In this document: piece after piece, positions 45,097 through 55,375 of the stretch
How positions within the stretch are numbered: the stretch's first letter is position 1
How the letters are laid out: each line of letters opens with the position of its first letter
Notes under the pieces: model-generated
What the model saw: only the letters and a program-made list of their open reading frames with translations
Databases searched by the model: none
What the model was told of the DNA's origin: nothing
Position numbers and translations under genes: made by a program
Assembly (NCBI GenBank): GCA_022578605.1
Contig: MU394090.1
Coordinates: forward strand, 186,001 to 250,000
Length of the DNA: 64,000 nt
Direction: 5' to 3'
Origin: Camillea tinctor
Taxonomy: Eukaryota > Ascomycota > Sordariomycetes > Xylariales > Xylariaceae

Positions 45097-47734
45097 ATGC
45101 CCAGTGCTACGACAAGTCCAACCACCCTCTACGATAAGGTCCTACGCGACCATATCGTAGATGAGAAGGAAGACGGAACCGTTCTTATATATATCGGTTA
45201 GTTTTATCTTGAATACATCTCCTTGTATTCCTTACTCCTTCGTGATCCCCGAAAGAAAAAAGAGTGTCTTTAGTGTTAACAACTGGAACCAAAAAAAAAG
45301 ATCGTCACTTGGTGCACGAAGTCACATCACCAGTAAGCAGCTGTCTCTCGTCTACCAGCTACTCCTTATGTCTGACACTAGCTGCGTTATAATAGCAAGC
45401 CTTCGAAGGTCTCAGAAACGCCAACCGCTCCGTTAGACGACCAGACTGCACTCTCGCTACCACCGACCATGTATGTTGTTAATCTCTGCTTCCCTACTGC
45501 CACTACCACTTCCCACCCTCGATCCAGTCTATCCACAGCTCGCTAACAAGCTGCTTAACAGAACGTCCCCACTTCACCACGCACCAACTTCAAAGACGTT
45601 GCGAGCTTCGTCAAGGAGGCCGATTCGAGAACACAATGCGTCACCTTGGAGGACAATGTGCGCGACTTCAACCTGACCTTCTTCGGCCTGGATGACAAGA
45701 GACAAGGAATAGTTCACATCATCGGTCCCGAGCAAGGTTTTACTCTTCCAGGCACTACGGTCGTCTGCGGTGACAGCCACACCTCGACCCATGGTGCCTT
45801 TGGGTCTCTTGCCTTTGGTATCGGAACCAGTGAGGTGGAACATGTCCTCGCCACACAGACCCTGCTCTCGAGGCGGAGCGATAACATGAAGATCCAAGTC
45901 GATGGAGAGCTATTGCCCGGTGTTGGTAGCAAGGATGTTATATTACATGTGATCGGTGTTATTGGCACTGCTGGAGGCACTGGTTGCGTCATTGAGTTCT
46001 GTGGCTCTGCCATCAAGAGCCTTAGTATGGAAGCCCGCATGTCTATCTGCAATATGTCTATTGAGGCTGGTGCGCGAGCTGGCATGATCGCCCCCGACCA
46101 AATCACCTTCGAGTATCTCAAAGGACGGCCGCTAGCACCCAAGACCGACAGCCCCGAATGGAAACGCGCAATTGCTTATTGGTCTACCTTGAAGACTGAT
46201 GAAGGCGCCAAGTTCGATAAGGAGGTTTACATCGATGCCCGGGATATTGCCCCCACCGTATCATGGGGTACTTCGCCTCAGGATGTTGTCCCCATCACCA
46301 ACGTCGTCCCCAGCCCAGATGACTTCGAGGACCCGCAAAAGAAGGAGGCTTGCAAGCGTGCTCTCGAATACATGGGTCTTACCTCTGGTGTCCCTATGGA
46401 GGATATCGTGGTTGACAAGGTCTTTATTGGAAGTTGCACAAATGCTCGCATCGAGGATCTACGTGCTGCCGCTAAGATTGTGCAGGGCAGGAAGATCGCC
46501 TCTAATATCAAGCACGCCATGATAGTTCCTGGATCCGGGCTTGTAAAACAGCAGGCTGAGCAGGAAGGTCTAGACAAGATATTTACCGATGCCGGCTTCG
46601 ACTGGCGTGAGGCAGGTTGCTCTATGTGCTTGGGCATGAACCCTGATATCCTCTCACCCAAGGAACGTTGTGCTTCTACATCCAACCGCAATTTCGAAGG
46701 TCGTCAGGGAGCTCTTGGTCGCACACATCTGATGTCCCCTATGATGGCGGCTGCGTGTGCCCTGGTTGGCAAGCTAGCCGATGTGAGAAAAGTGGCTGCC
46801 GCCTCCAATCTTACTCCAGCAAAGACAAGACCTCAGATTGAAGTTGCAGAGCCTAGTGTAGAAGATATGTTTTCCGACGAAGACTTGGATCATATCCTTG
46901 ACATTCCCGAGAATGGACATGCTGCTGCTGTGGAAAGCAGCTCGGGGGCTCCTGCATCGGGTGGCATGGCCACATTTACCCAGCTAAAAGGCATAGTTGC
47001 GCCCTTAGAACGGTCAAATGTCGACACGGATGCCATTATCCCCAAGCAATTCCTGAAAACCATCAAGCGGTCCGGTCTAGGCACTGCTCTGTTCCACCAG
47101 TGGCGATATGACAGTGAGACTGGCCAAGAGAACCCCGACTTTATCCTTAATAAACCACCCTACCGGGATGCCAAGGTTCTAGTTGTCACCGGTCCCAACT
47201 TTGGATGCGGTTCAAGTCGTGAACACGCACCCTGGGCTCTTCTTGACTTTGGCATAAGATGTATTATTGCACCATCTTTCGGGTAAGTTCCATAGTACCA
47301 CTTAAAGCATGAATCTTAAACATGTGCTAACCTGATGTAGTGACATTTTTCGGTCAAACTGCTTCAAAAACAGCATGTTGCCGTTGATCATGGACCAAGA
47401 TGCGATCCAGAAGGTGATGGTGGAGGCAGAAGCTGGTCGTGAGATCGAGGTAGATCTTCCGGCTCAAGTTGTCCGGACTGCGGACGGCACGGAGCTGGGC
47501 AAGTTCGAAGTCGACTCGTTCAAGAAGCACTGCTTGGTCAATGGTCTTGATGACATTGGCCTGACGATGCAGATGGAGGATAAAATTCGGAGATTCGAGC
47601 AAAAGAGAACGCAGAGATACCCATGGCTCGACGGGACGGGCTACCTCAAGAGGACAGGCCCGGTTAAGGTAGAAGCAGCCCCTGTGCCCACGACGAATCG
47701 TGGTGCGGTTAAGACGGAACCTCTGGAGTGGTAA
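45097..47734 (+). CDS. LEU1: 3-isopropylmalate dehydratase (fused large and small subunits)
   Basis: Five exons, 45097-45196, 45301-45332, 45396-45470, 45562-47282 and 47341-47734, join in phase to 773 residues, close to yeast Leu1. The N-terminus ([14 protein letters not shown], then [18 protein letters not shown] and [12 protein letters not shown]) and the 4Fe-4S ligands in [16 protein letters not shown] and [10 protein letters not shown] show the aconitase-type large domain. After a linker (about 430-470) the small 'swivel' domain carries [15 protein letters not shown] and [17 protein letters not shown]. The enzyme isomerises 2- to 3-isopropylmalate in cytosolic leucine synthesis. Exons 2 and 3 are very short (32 and 75 bases). 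The acceptor of intron 1 is an A-run (AAAAAAAAAG), which is atypical, but the phase and protein demand it. A Leu3-type site is present upstream. Confidence 0.96.
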
Positions 47735-49690
47735 ACATAAAGAAAAAAAAAGGCGTCAATTTTCATAGCTTGTTCGGATTTTGCTTAACTTAAGGCATTT
47801 GCGAGGAATTTTCTGGCATCAATAAACAAAGCCAGCCCAGTCCCCAGGACAACACTACAAGCAAAAACATATCGTACATGGATGAGGCACGTGATATGAA
47901 GCTATTTCGAAAACTATTGGCACCTAATTCTTTTTGCAGCGCATTTCCTTTTGCTTGCCAGACTATGAACATAACTTGGCACCAAAAACTATAACCTACC
48001 AATTCGATATCCTTATCATTTGTTTGGTTATTTTTCTTTTCTTTTTTTTTCCATTTTTTAAGCCGAGGGGGGAAAGGAGGTACCTAGGGGAGGGGAGGTC
48101 AGTTGAGACCTGAGAGCGTAGTTCGCGCCGCTTTCGGTGCAGATGTTGAGGCTCCCGATGTCGGTAGGTAATATTTTTGGCGATAGGGCTTTTTTGGAGG
48201 GGGGACTTGCTGTATCGGACAGAGAGGGTCCAGACCTACATATATGCAGTGTACGGAACAAGGTACTTTGCTTAGCCCTGCCACCTACTACAAGCACAGA
48301 TCTTAGAACGCAGGGAAGATCTTCTATCTAACCCTAGGTATGTACGATACTTATAGGTCTGGTCTGGTCTAGTCTGGCCTTTCTCTCTTTTTTTTTTTTT
48401 GCTTTGAACCCTCCCCCTGGTCCCCTTTGCTTTCCCGCAGAAGCCGGCTGCCGCTGGGAACCGAGACGAGACTTGTAACTCATACTAGGTACCTATCCAT
48501 GGTCCACCCCCACTTTTCCCCGCTTCGCTTCCCGGCTCGGCTGGAGAAGTTCGAGGCGAGTCAAGACAAGACAAAAGACTCGACTTATACGATTGAGAGA
48601 AGGGTGTAGGGCATACGTCAGTTGTGTAATGGCCGATTGTTTTTTTTTGAATGGGAGGGGAGCGTAACACGAACTCCGCATACATAATGTACGCTGGGCT
48701 TGGCGATGGTGGGGAAATCTTAGGGTGGTATGGAATACTTCGGGATTGGTTGGTTGGGGTAAGCTATAAGTAGGCAGGCTGGCGGGTTATGCCCTATGGA
48801 AATGCAACCGGATGTGATTATAGAGAAAGAAAGAAAGAAAAAGAGACGATGGGATTGGGTACGGGATGGAGGCTTAGATGGTACCACTATGTAAGTCGGT
48901 ATGTATATAGATGGTCTTGGTACACATACATACGTATATACATAGGACTTTATGGCATGATGCTAAGACATGCAAGAGGGTAATCCAGACCGCTGGTTTT
49001 CTTTTCTTTTTTTTTGGCTTGTGATTTTGAGGATGGGGGGAAGGGAAGTTTGGTTAAAAGAGATAGTAGTTGATAGAGTGTTGCATGGGGTAAAAGAATA
49101 TTGACATAGGTGAAATCAGTGATGGGCTGGGGATATACCTACATATACTTAATAAATTACTTACCTACCCATTAGATACAAGTATATAAGACAACCTAGG
49201 TGAGACCAGTTTAAAGTACACCAGTGTCGACGTTAACATACATAAGCTACAACCTACACATAATAAATAGCACTACATTGATAGCTAGGTAAGATGTACT
49301 GATATACGACAATGTATACATACATAGTAGTACATATATCTACTAGGTTTGCCTAGGCCAAATATAGAAGGTATAACCATTAATCTGAAGTTCATACCTA
49401 AAGGTTGAGGTAGGTACATGCTGTAAATAAAGTAAGTTGCGATAAGTCTATAGCTCAGGTGCATTCCCTAAAATAGAAGGCGGTCGGGAATTGATAGCAT
49501 GGTTTCTGCCGGTTTCTCCAAAGAATGCTTCCATAAACTTTAGCTACCAGACTTAAACCTTTCCTATTAAACACCACTTTCGCGACATTCAAGGGCTTGC
49601 GATTGTTAGCCAATTGTTCACCCCCCAGACGGCCACCTCGTCAGAATGCCTTCATCGCATGTCTACAAGATAGGATGAAAATGAGACATC
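47735..49690. other. Intergenic region between LEU1 and the IML1-like gene
   Basis: It holds the LEU1 3' UTR and the promoter of the IML1-like gene. T-runs at 48020-48060 and 48388-48402, GGGG-rich words at 48062-48100 and many TACATA/TAGGTA words are present. No frame looks coding. Confidence 0.5.
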
Positions 49691-52600
49691 ATGTCTCGAA
49701 ACGTTAATCTTTCTCCCGCCGCCCCGCGTCGCACGTCGCAATGGGCTTCTCACTTGCGACAGTTCAGCAAGTCGAGCATCGACAAAGCCTCGATCGATTC
49801 TTCGCAATCCCCCGACACAGCTTCCCTTGCCAGCAACTCCACCGTGCGCGAACCCCAAATCCCCAAGCGAATACCCGAGCGCGTGTGCAGCGTCACCATT
49901 AACGAATCCTTCATTCGCGATGAGGTGCTGCTGAACCTCGATCTGGTCGGAGGCGCCATTCAGCCCGGTACCTTGATGTCTATAACCGCCATCAAGTCGG
50001 AGTCCGATCGAGCACAGGCGCCACACTATGCATCTTTGAGGCAGCCGTCGTATGGCAGAGCATCTTCTATAGCCGAGGACGCAACAGCAGCGAAACCAGA
50101 TAGCGATGCCGGTCGAAGATATATTTTCGTTGCGAAGGACATGTCCAAGGAACTGAAGACGAGACATCCCTCCACCGAAATCTACGTCGCCAAGCATATA
50201 GGAGATGCGTTCAATATGAGGAAGGGCACTCAGGTCATTCTCTCGCCCGTAGACCACCTGTCGCCCGCCATTGAAGCCTCCCACGTCGAGCTCTCCTTCA
50301 AAGACATGTATCTGTCCCGCGCGGATATGTGGAGGCTTGCTGTCGCCGATCTTGCCGATAGGACCGTATTCAAGGGTCAAGTCGTCTACTTCCTCGGCAC
50401 CATCAAGGCCACGGTCAGCACCGTCTTTGTCGAGGGGCGCAAGGTGCAGTCTGCCTTCTTTGGTCGACACACCCGCCCTATCTTCCGAAGCGAATCTGCC
50501 AGATACGTGCTCTTCATTCAGATGGCCAAGGAGATGTGGGATTTCGATTCGGACGGTTCTGGCGAGATCATGTTCTACAAGGTCGTCAACGGATTCCTCC
50601 CCGCCTTGTTCAAGAAGTGGGCTGCACTTCAAGTCAAACATCTGGTCAGCATTGTGCTGTTCGCGAGGGTCGAGTACGACACTGGCCTGACTACCGAACT
50701 TGCTAATAACGTTTTGCACAATGATTATTATACCGGATTCCAAGCTTCGGGTGAGAGGCGCCCGTATAAGGATTTTTACCGTGTTGTCGTGAGTGAGATG
50801 TCTAGCGGAGAATGGACGCGTATTTTGCATCAACTGAAGAAGGAATTCAGCATCTTTCGGCGTGACATAAGTCTATATCATCGCGATGCTATGAGTGACG
50901 CTATGGAAATCCCCGAGGACTCCTCTGCCAAGGGAATATCTACCAACAAGATAAAAGCCACATCATCATCGGCTATGTATGGCAATTTCCTCGAAGCTAT
51001 TAATCTCGCATCATCTCTATATGCACACGATTACATCGACCGAGATCTTCTGCGCACTGGTATTTCTATAGTTATCATCAGTCCCGGTCCAGGTGTCTTC
51101 GAGGTCGAGTATGAAGCGTTGCGGCGGACTACCGAGGCTCTTGTGGGCAACGGAATCGGTATTGATCTAATTTGCATACCTAACCTACCGTTGCATTCGG
51201 TTCCTCTCTTTAGATACCGCAACCCTCATTTTCTTGAATCAACTCATAAAACCCGACCCCGATCCATTCGCAGTCACGATAGCACGCCTAAGCAGCCTAC
51301 ACCTTTGGTCGGTAGTTTCAACACAGTATCGGAACCGCTCTCTCCAACGAAAGGAACCGAGCCCTCCAGCCGGATCGAATCTGTTAGCTCCAAGGCATAC
51401 GCTGAAGAGTGGGCTTTCGCATTGCCGCAGTGGTTACATGTTTCGTACTGGACCGGGAAGTCCGAAGATGCTCTATCTTTCCAAGGAATTGCCTTGTCTG
51501 CTATGGGCCACTCCCCGAGTGATTCTGAAGAAGAATTCACTATCCGATGCAGGCTCTATGAGCTCCAGATGCGAAGTGTACTTGAAACCAATGAGATTGA
51601 AACACCTCCCCTCCATATCGATCCCGCCTACCCCCTTTCTCCAAGCAAGCAGCGCAGCATGCAGCCCTCATCATCTCTTACTGGATTCTTTTCTCCAATG
51701 CCAGCACGAAATCGCAAAGTGGCGGAACAGCTTTACGAGCCAGTTTACGGGTTTCTGAAATTCATCCCGGATAAGTTAACAAAACCCGGCGAAACATCTC
51801 TATGGAAGCAGCTACAAGCCTTTGACGAATCTAGAGCTCGGCTACCATCACGCCGGAGGCTACCGACTGCTAATACTTATCGAGAGCTTGAGGAGAACGC
51901 ACGGAAGAAGTTAATTGAAGATACAGGGTTATATGGAACCTCAATTGGGGATAAGCGAACTCATGATCCTCTCACAGAACTTTCATCAAGTGTCACGTTA
52001 TCAACTAAGGTCAAGACAGATGGATCTGAACTTGCCCCTGTATCCCGCAGAAGCTCGTTAACGTCCAATTCTCGGCCAAAGCCCCCGCCTGTTACTAGAA
52101 CACCTAAGCTTATGCGACAGATCAGTCTTGGTCAGCGTGGGTTTGGTATTGCAGCACCTAAAGCCGCATCTGCGGAAGTGAGGACGGAACACGTTAATGC
52201 AACGCAGGTGCCTGGAACGGGACTCGTTAGTACCCCATTGTCATCGGGAACCACCCAAATGACACCGATAAAGTCCTCAGGGTCGGGTTCAATCAAAGCG
52301 GGGAGTATATCTTCCCAAACATTCGATAAGCCCAAGTTCGATCTTTCAAGTTCCATACAAGACCTTACCCAAAGCACACCGAGTCGACCCATTCAGATCA
52401 GAGGGCCCTCATCAAGTACGGACCCCACTAGCACCCTCAAAGCCGGACCGATACTTGCTACCCCGATTGCCAGAAGCGCGAGGCCGGACGATAGAGATCT
52501 CAGGTATTCAAACGTCCTTAGAGAGGAGGATCAGAAGAGACTATATAATTCGAAACTTCGGGCTGGTGGTGTTCCGGAATTGCCTTCTACGCTCTCCCCT

Positions 52601-55375
52601 ACAACTGCAATGGCGCCGTGGCTAGTTTTGCTAAACCCATCCAATCCTGATACGAGCAGAATCGATGACTCCCTTTTATTCAGTCGCTGGCAACATGTAT
52701 TTCCCAAGCCATCTGAGATGCGGGTGATGAAGTGGAAATCCTTGTCCTGCCCAGCTGCTGTTCCGCTCACTACAGAATACTTCCCAACGAAGGCTCAGTT
52801 CAACACGGAATACCAGAGACAACCTTATAATATCGCCCAGGAGGTTGATGATGAATTTGCTGAAGAGCCAAGGTCCCGTGCTGAATTTCTAAGGGAGCTT
52901 GTCAGCGCACGATTTGCCCACGGATTTCAAGTTGTAATCGGGCCATCGGTAGCGAAGGCGTTTGACCAGAAAGCGATCAGAATAGCCGATATTTTCTCAA
53001 TAGATAGGACTGTTGGGGATGGAACAAGCATTTTTATGAGTGTCGGCAATACGATCCATCAACTTTCGTGTGTTAACGGCACCGAGGTTGAGGTGAATAT
53101 TTATGTGCGGAAGCCAACTGAGCCAGTTGCGCAAGTTGAACATGCATCAACCTTGTACAAGCCAGCAATCCGCACGTATCTCGATGAGACATATCACAGT
53201 GTCGATATAGATATCATGACTCCAAAGCCCGAACGCAATTGGAACTACATCGATTCGTATTTGGCTGGGCATACTGATGAGATGACCGAGAACCTACGAT
53301 TTTGGAGGGCTCGCTTTGTCCTTATACCCATGTACCCTCGAACCTCGGCAGCCTCTAAAGTACAAAATGAAGATGACGAGGAAGAGGTACGTCTCGAAGG
53401 CATCAAGAGACTGGCACAAATCTGGCAGCGCCACAAATATCTATCACCTTCGGAACACCAATTTCAGAGTGTAGGTGCAAGAAAGCGGGACCCCAATCCT
53501 TTGGATATCATATATAAGACAGAAGATGCGTCCGTCGTCATCGCGGCTGAGCTGGAGACACTTCTCATCTCTGAAAACTCGGAAAGCATTCCTCGCAAGG
53601 GGTTGGTCTCCAATAAAGAACGTTTCTCCAAATCAAATTTCAACGTCGCAGCCCTAGCGGAAGCCATTCAACAACCTGTCGAGGCAGGTGGAGTCCGAAT
53701 GAAGACACGGCGGTGGCATTTCCGACTCCATTATCACTGTTTTATTGGATCTGATATGACAACGTGGCTGCTCGATAATTTTGAAGATCTAGACAGCCGT
53801 GAAGAAGCCGTGGAGTTCGGAAATTCGCTGATGGCTTATGACGATGATAGATGGAAAGAAAAAGATGCTAGCAAGGAGGCAAAGAAGGACCGCGATCGTG
53901 GCATATTTGTACACGTTGAAAAGCGACATCCATTCCGCGACGGACAGTACTTTTATCAAATCTGCAGCGACTATGCCAAACTTCACCCTCCCGGGTGGTT
54001 TAATTCAAGAAAACGAGATTTTTCAGTCCCGTCGACGCCAATAATAGAGAACCTCGCCAAGGACTCCCCTCGGCCTGGTCAGCCTATTATCCAGCGACCA
54101 ACGTCTACTCAGGAGGAAGGGTCACCAATTTCGGGAAGTACAACGCCGACGGTGACGACCACAGGTGGTAGTAAACGACCCAAGGTTGTCCTTAGCAAAA
54201 TGATGAAGTATGATGTCGATCATCGGAAGAAGTCATACCGTCCAGAGAGAATCAACCTTCATTATGATCGACTGCATAATCCCGACAATTGTTATCACAT
54301 TCGCATTGACTGGATGAATGTGACAGCGAAGCTCATTGAGGACGCTCTGAAGAACTGGGCGGCTATAGCAGCACAGCACGGCCTTCGTCTTGTCGAAGTC
54401 CCTATTGCTGAGGCTTGTAAAATCACTGAAGTTAATGCTTTCAGGAGACCATATCGCATCAAGCTCGTAGTACCACCACCAACTCAACGACCCGCTACGT
54501 ACTACGACCCCGGCTCCTTTGCACCACAGGCGCAGCCGGGAAAGTTCTTCTATCAAAAAGCTATCCTAAAGAAGTTCGACTTTGTGCTGGACGTGGAGGC
54601 TGCCTCTAACTTCCCGAGCAATGTCGACGTCAGCTACTCCTGGGGCAAACCGGACTTCGAGTACTCACAGTATATCCACCGCTCAGGTATAGTACTCGCG
54701 CAGATCACAGACGAGGGCGAACTCCTCCTCCTTGCCAACAGGCTATTCAGCAACCGCGCCGGCACCACCACTAGTATCGCCACCAGCAGCCAGCAGCCTC
54801 TCCATACCCGCACGGAGCCAGCGCTTAATGAGCGCGTCTCCCGGCTCATGGGAGGAGGCGGCGGCGGCGGTAGCAGCGGCGGCCCATACGGCACAAGCTT
54901 CGCCCCCCAAGCCGGCGACCACTCCCCCCTCTCCTCGCCTATGTTCCGCCCCGTGCTCTTCGCACCCACCTCCTCCACTTCAGTAGGCGGCGGCGGCACA
55001 GGCACAGGCAGAGGGAGCGCCCCGCCCGAACCGTCACCCATCCGCGCCGCCATGGGGATGGGAACAACCCGCACGGGCACGGCACAGGTGTACAACGCGC
55101 CGCACCCCGAAGGCCTCAGGGAAATCCTCGAGTCCTTCTGCAGCGACCCGAACGCGCTCGACGCCTTCTACCGCGAGACCCTGGAGAAGGGCATCGGAAC
55201 CCCGAGCGTGGGCCCCACTGTGGATCACGGCGGCGCGGTGCCCGACGCGGGGATCCCCGCTTTGGGGTTGCCCCCGGGGGTCCTGGGGGGAGCGGCAGCG
55301 GAGCCGGTGCAGAGGGCGCCGACGCCGAGTCTGGCTAGTTCGCTGCTGTTTAGGAGGGGGAGCGTGCAGTATTAA
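49691..55375 (+). CDS. IML1: Iml1/DEPDC5-like subunit of the SEACIT (GATOR1) complex
   Basis: One intronless frame encodes 1894 residues. The N-terminal part has the Iml1 signature region (NLDLVGGAIQPGTLMSI at about 82-98; YIFVAKDMSKELK and VAKHIGDAFNMRKGTQVIL at about 143-180). A vWA-like stretch includes GNFLEAINLASSLY and TGISIVIISPGPGVFEVEY (about 435-480). A DEP domain at about 1333-1415 includes RLHYHCFIGSDMTTWLLDNF. The C-terminal domain includes VDVSYSWGKPDFEYSQYI (about 1635-1655). Long Ser/Thr-rich disordered regions lie at about 530-600 and 720-930, and a Gly/Pro-rich tail after about 1715. Iml1 bridges Npr2-Npr3 to the Rag GTPase Gtr1 at the vacuole; the complex is a GAP that lowers TORC1 activity in amino-acid or nitrogen starvation. 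The start MSRNVNLSP is the first ATG of the frame. Confidence 0.9.
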   Translation: MSRNVNLSPAAPRRTSQWASHLRQFSKSSIDKASIDSSQSPDTASLASNSTVREPQIPKRIPERVCSVTINESFIRDEVLLNLDLVGGAIQPGTLMSITAIKSESDRAQAPHYASLRQPSYGRASSIAEDATAAKPDSDAGRRYIFVAKDMSKELKTRHPSTEIYVAKHIGDAFNMRKGTQVILSPVDHLSPAIEASHVELSFKDMYLSRADMWRLAVADLADRTVFKGQVVYFLGTIKATVSTVFVEGRKVQSAFFGRHTRPIFRSESARYVLFIQMAKEMWDFDSDGSGEIMFYKVVNGFLPALFKKWAALQVKHLVSIVLFARVEYDTGLTTELANNVLHNDYYTGFQASGERRPYKDFYRVVVSEMSSGEWTRILHQLKKEFSIFRRDISLYHRDAMSDAMEIPEDSSAKGISTNKIKATSSSAMYGNFLEAINLASSLYAHDYIDRDLLRTGISIVIISPGPGVFEVEYEALRRTTEALVGNGIGIDLICIPNLPLHSVPLFRYRNPHFLESTHKTRPRSIRSHDSTPKQPTPLVGSFNTVSEPLSPTKGTEPSSRIESVSSKAYAEEWAFALPQWLHVSYWTGKSEDALSFQGIALSAMGHSPSDSEEEFTIRCRLYELQMRSVLETNEIETPPLHIDPAYPLSPSKQRSMQPSSSLTGFFSPMPARNRKVAEQLYEPVYGFLKFIPDKLTKPGETSLWKQLQAFDESRARLPSRRRLPTANTYRELEENARKKLIEDTGLYGTSIGDKRTHDPLTELSSSVTLSTKVKTDGSELAPVSRRSSLTSNSRPKPPPVTRTPKLMRQISLGQRGFGIAAPKAASAEVRTEHVNATQVPGTGLVSTPLSSGTTQMTPIKSSGSGSIKAGSISSQTFDKPKFDLSSSIQDLTQSTPSRPIQIRGPSSSTDPTSTLKAGPILATPIARSARPDDRDLRYSNVLREEDQKRLYNSKLRAGGVPELPSTLSPTTAMAPWLVLLNPSNPDTSRIDDSLLFSRWQHVFPKPSEMRVMKWKSLSCPAAVPLTTEYFPTKAQFNTEYQRQPYNIAQEVDDEFAEEPRSRAEFLRELVSARFAHGFQVVIGPSVAKAFDQKAIRIADIFSIDRTVGDGTSIFMSVGNTIHQLSCVNGTEVEVNIYVRKPTEPVAQVEHASTLYKPAIRTYLDETYHSVDIDIMTPKPERNWNYIDSYLAGHTDEMTENLRFWRARFVLIPMYPRTSAASKVQNEDDEEEVRLEGIKRLAQIWQRHKYLSPSEHQFQSVGARKRDPNPLDIIYKTEDASVVIAAELETLLISENSESIPRKGLVSNKERFSKSNFNVAALAEAIQQPVEAGGVRMKTRRWHFRLHYHCFIGSDMTTWLLDNFEDLDSREEAVEFGNSLMAYDDDRWKEKDASKEAKKDRDRGIFVHVEKRHPFRDGQYFYQICSDYAKLHPPGWFNSRKRDFSVPSTPIIENLAKDSPRPGQPIIQRPTSTQEEGSPISGSTTPTVTTTGGSKRPKVVLSKMMKYDVDHRKKSYRPERINLHYDRLHNPDNCYHIRIDWMNVTAKLIEDALKNWAAIAAQHGLRLVEVPIAEACKITEVNAFRRPYRIKLVVPPPTQRPATYYDPGSFAPQAQPGKFFYQKAILKKFDFVLDVEAASNFPSNVDVSYSWGKPDFEYSQYIHRSGIVLAQITDEGELLLLANRLFSNRAGTTTSIATSSQQPLHTRTEPALNERVSRLMGGGGGGGSSGGPYGTSFAPQAGDHSPLSSPMFRPVLFAPTSSTSVGGGGTGTGRGSAPPEPSPIRAAMGMGTTRTGTAQVYNAPHPEGLREILESFCSDPNALDAFYRETLEKGIGTPSVGPTVDHGGAVPDAGIPALGLPPGVLGGAAAEPVQRAPTPSLASSLLFRRGSVQY

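Noticed and set aside
49652..50833. 393-codon frame on the minus strand
   Set aside because: It is antisense to the IML1-like gene, which has clear family motifs on the plus strand.
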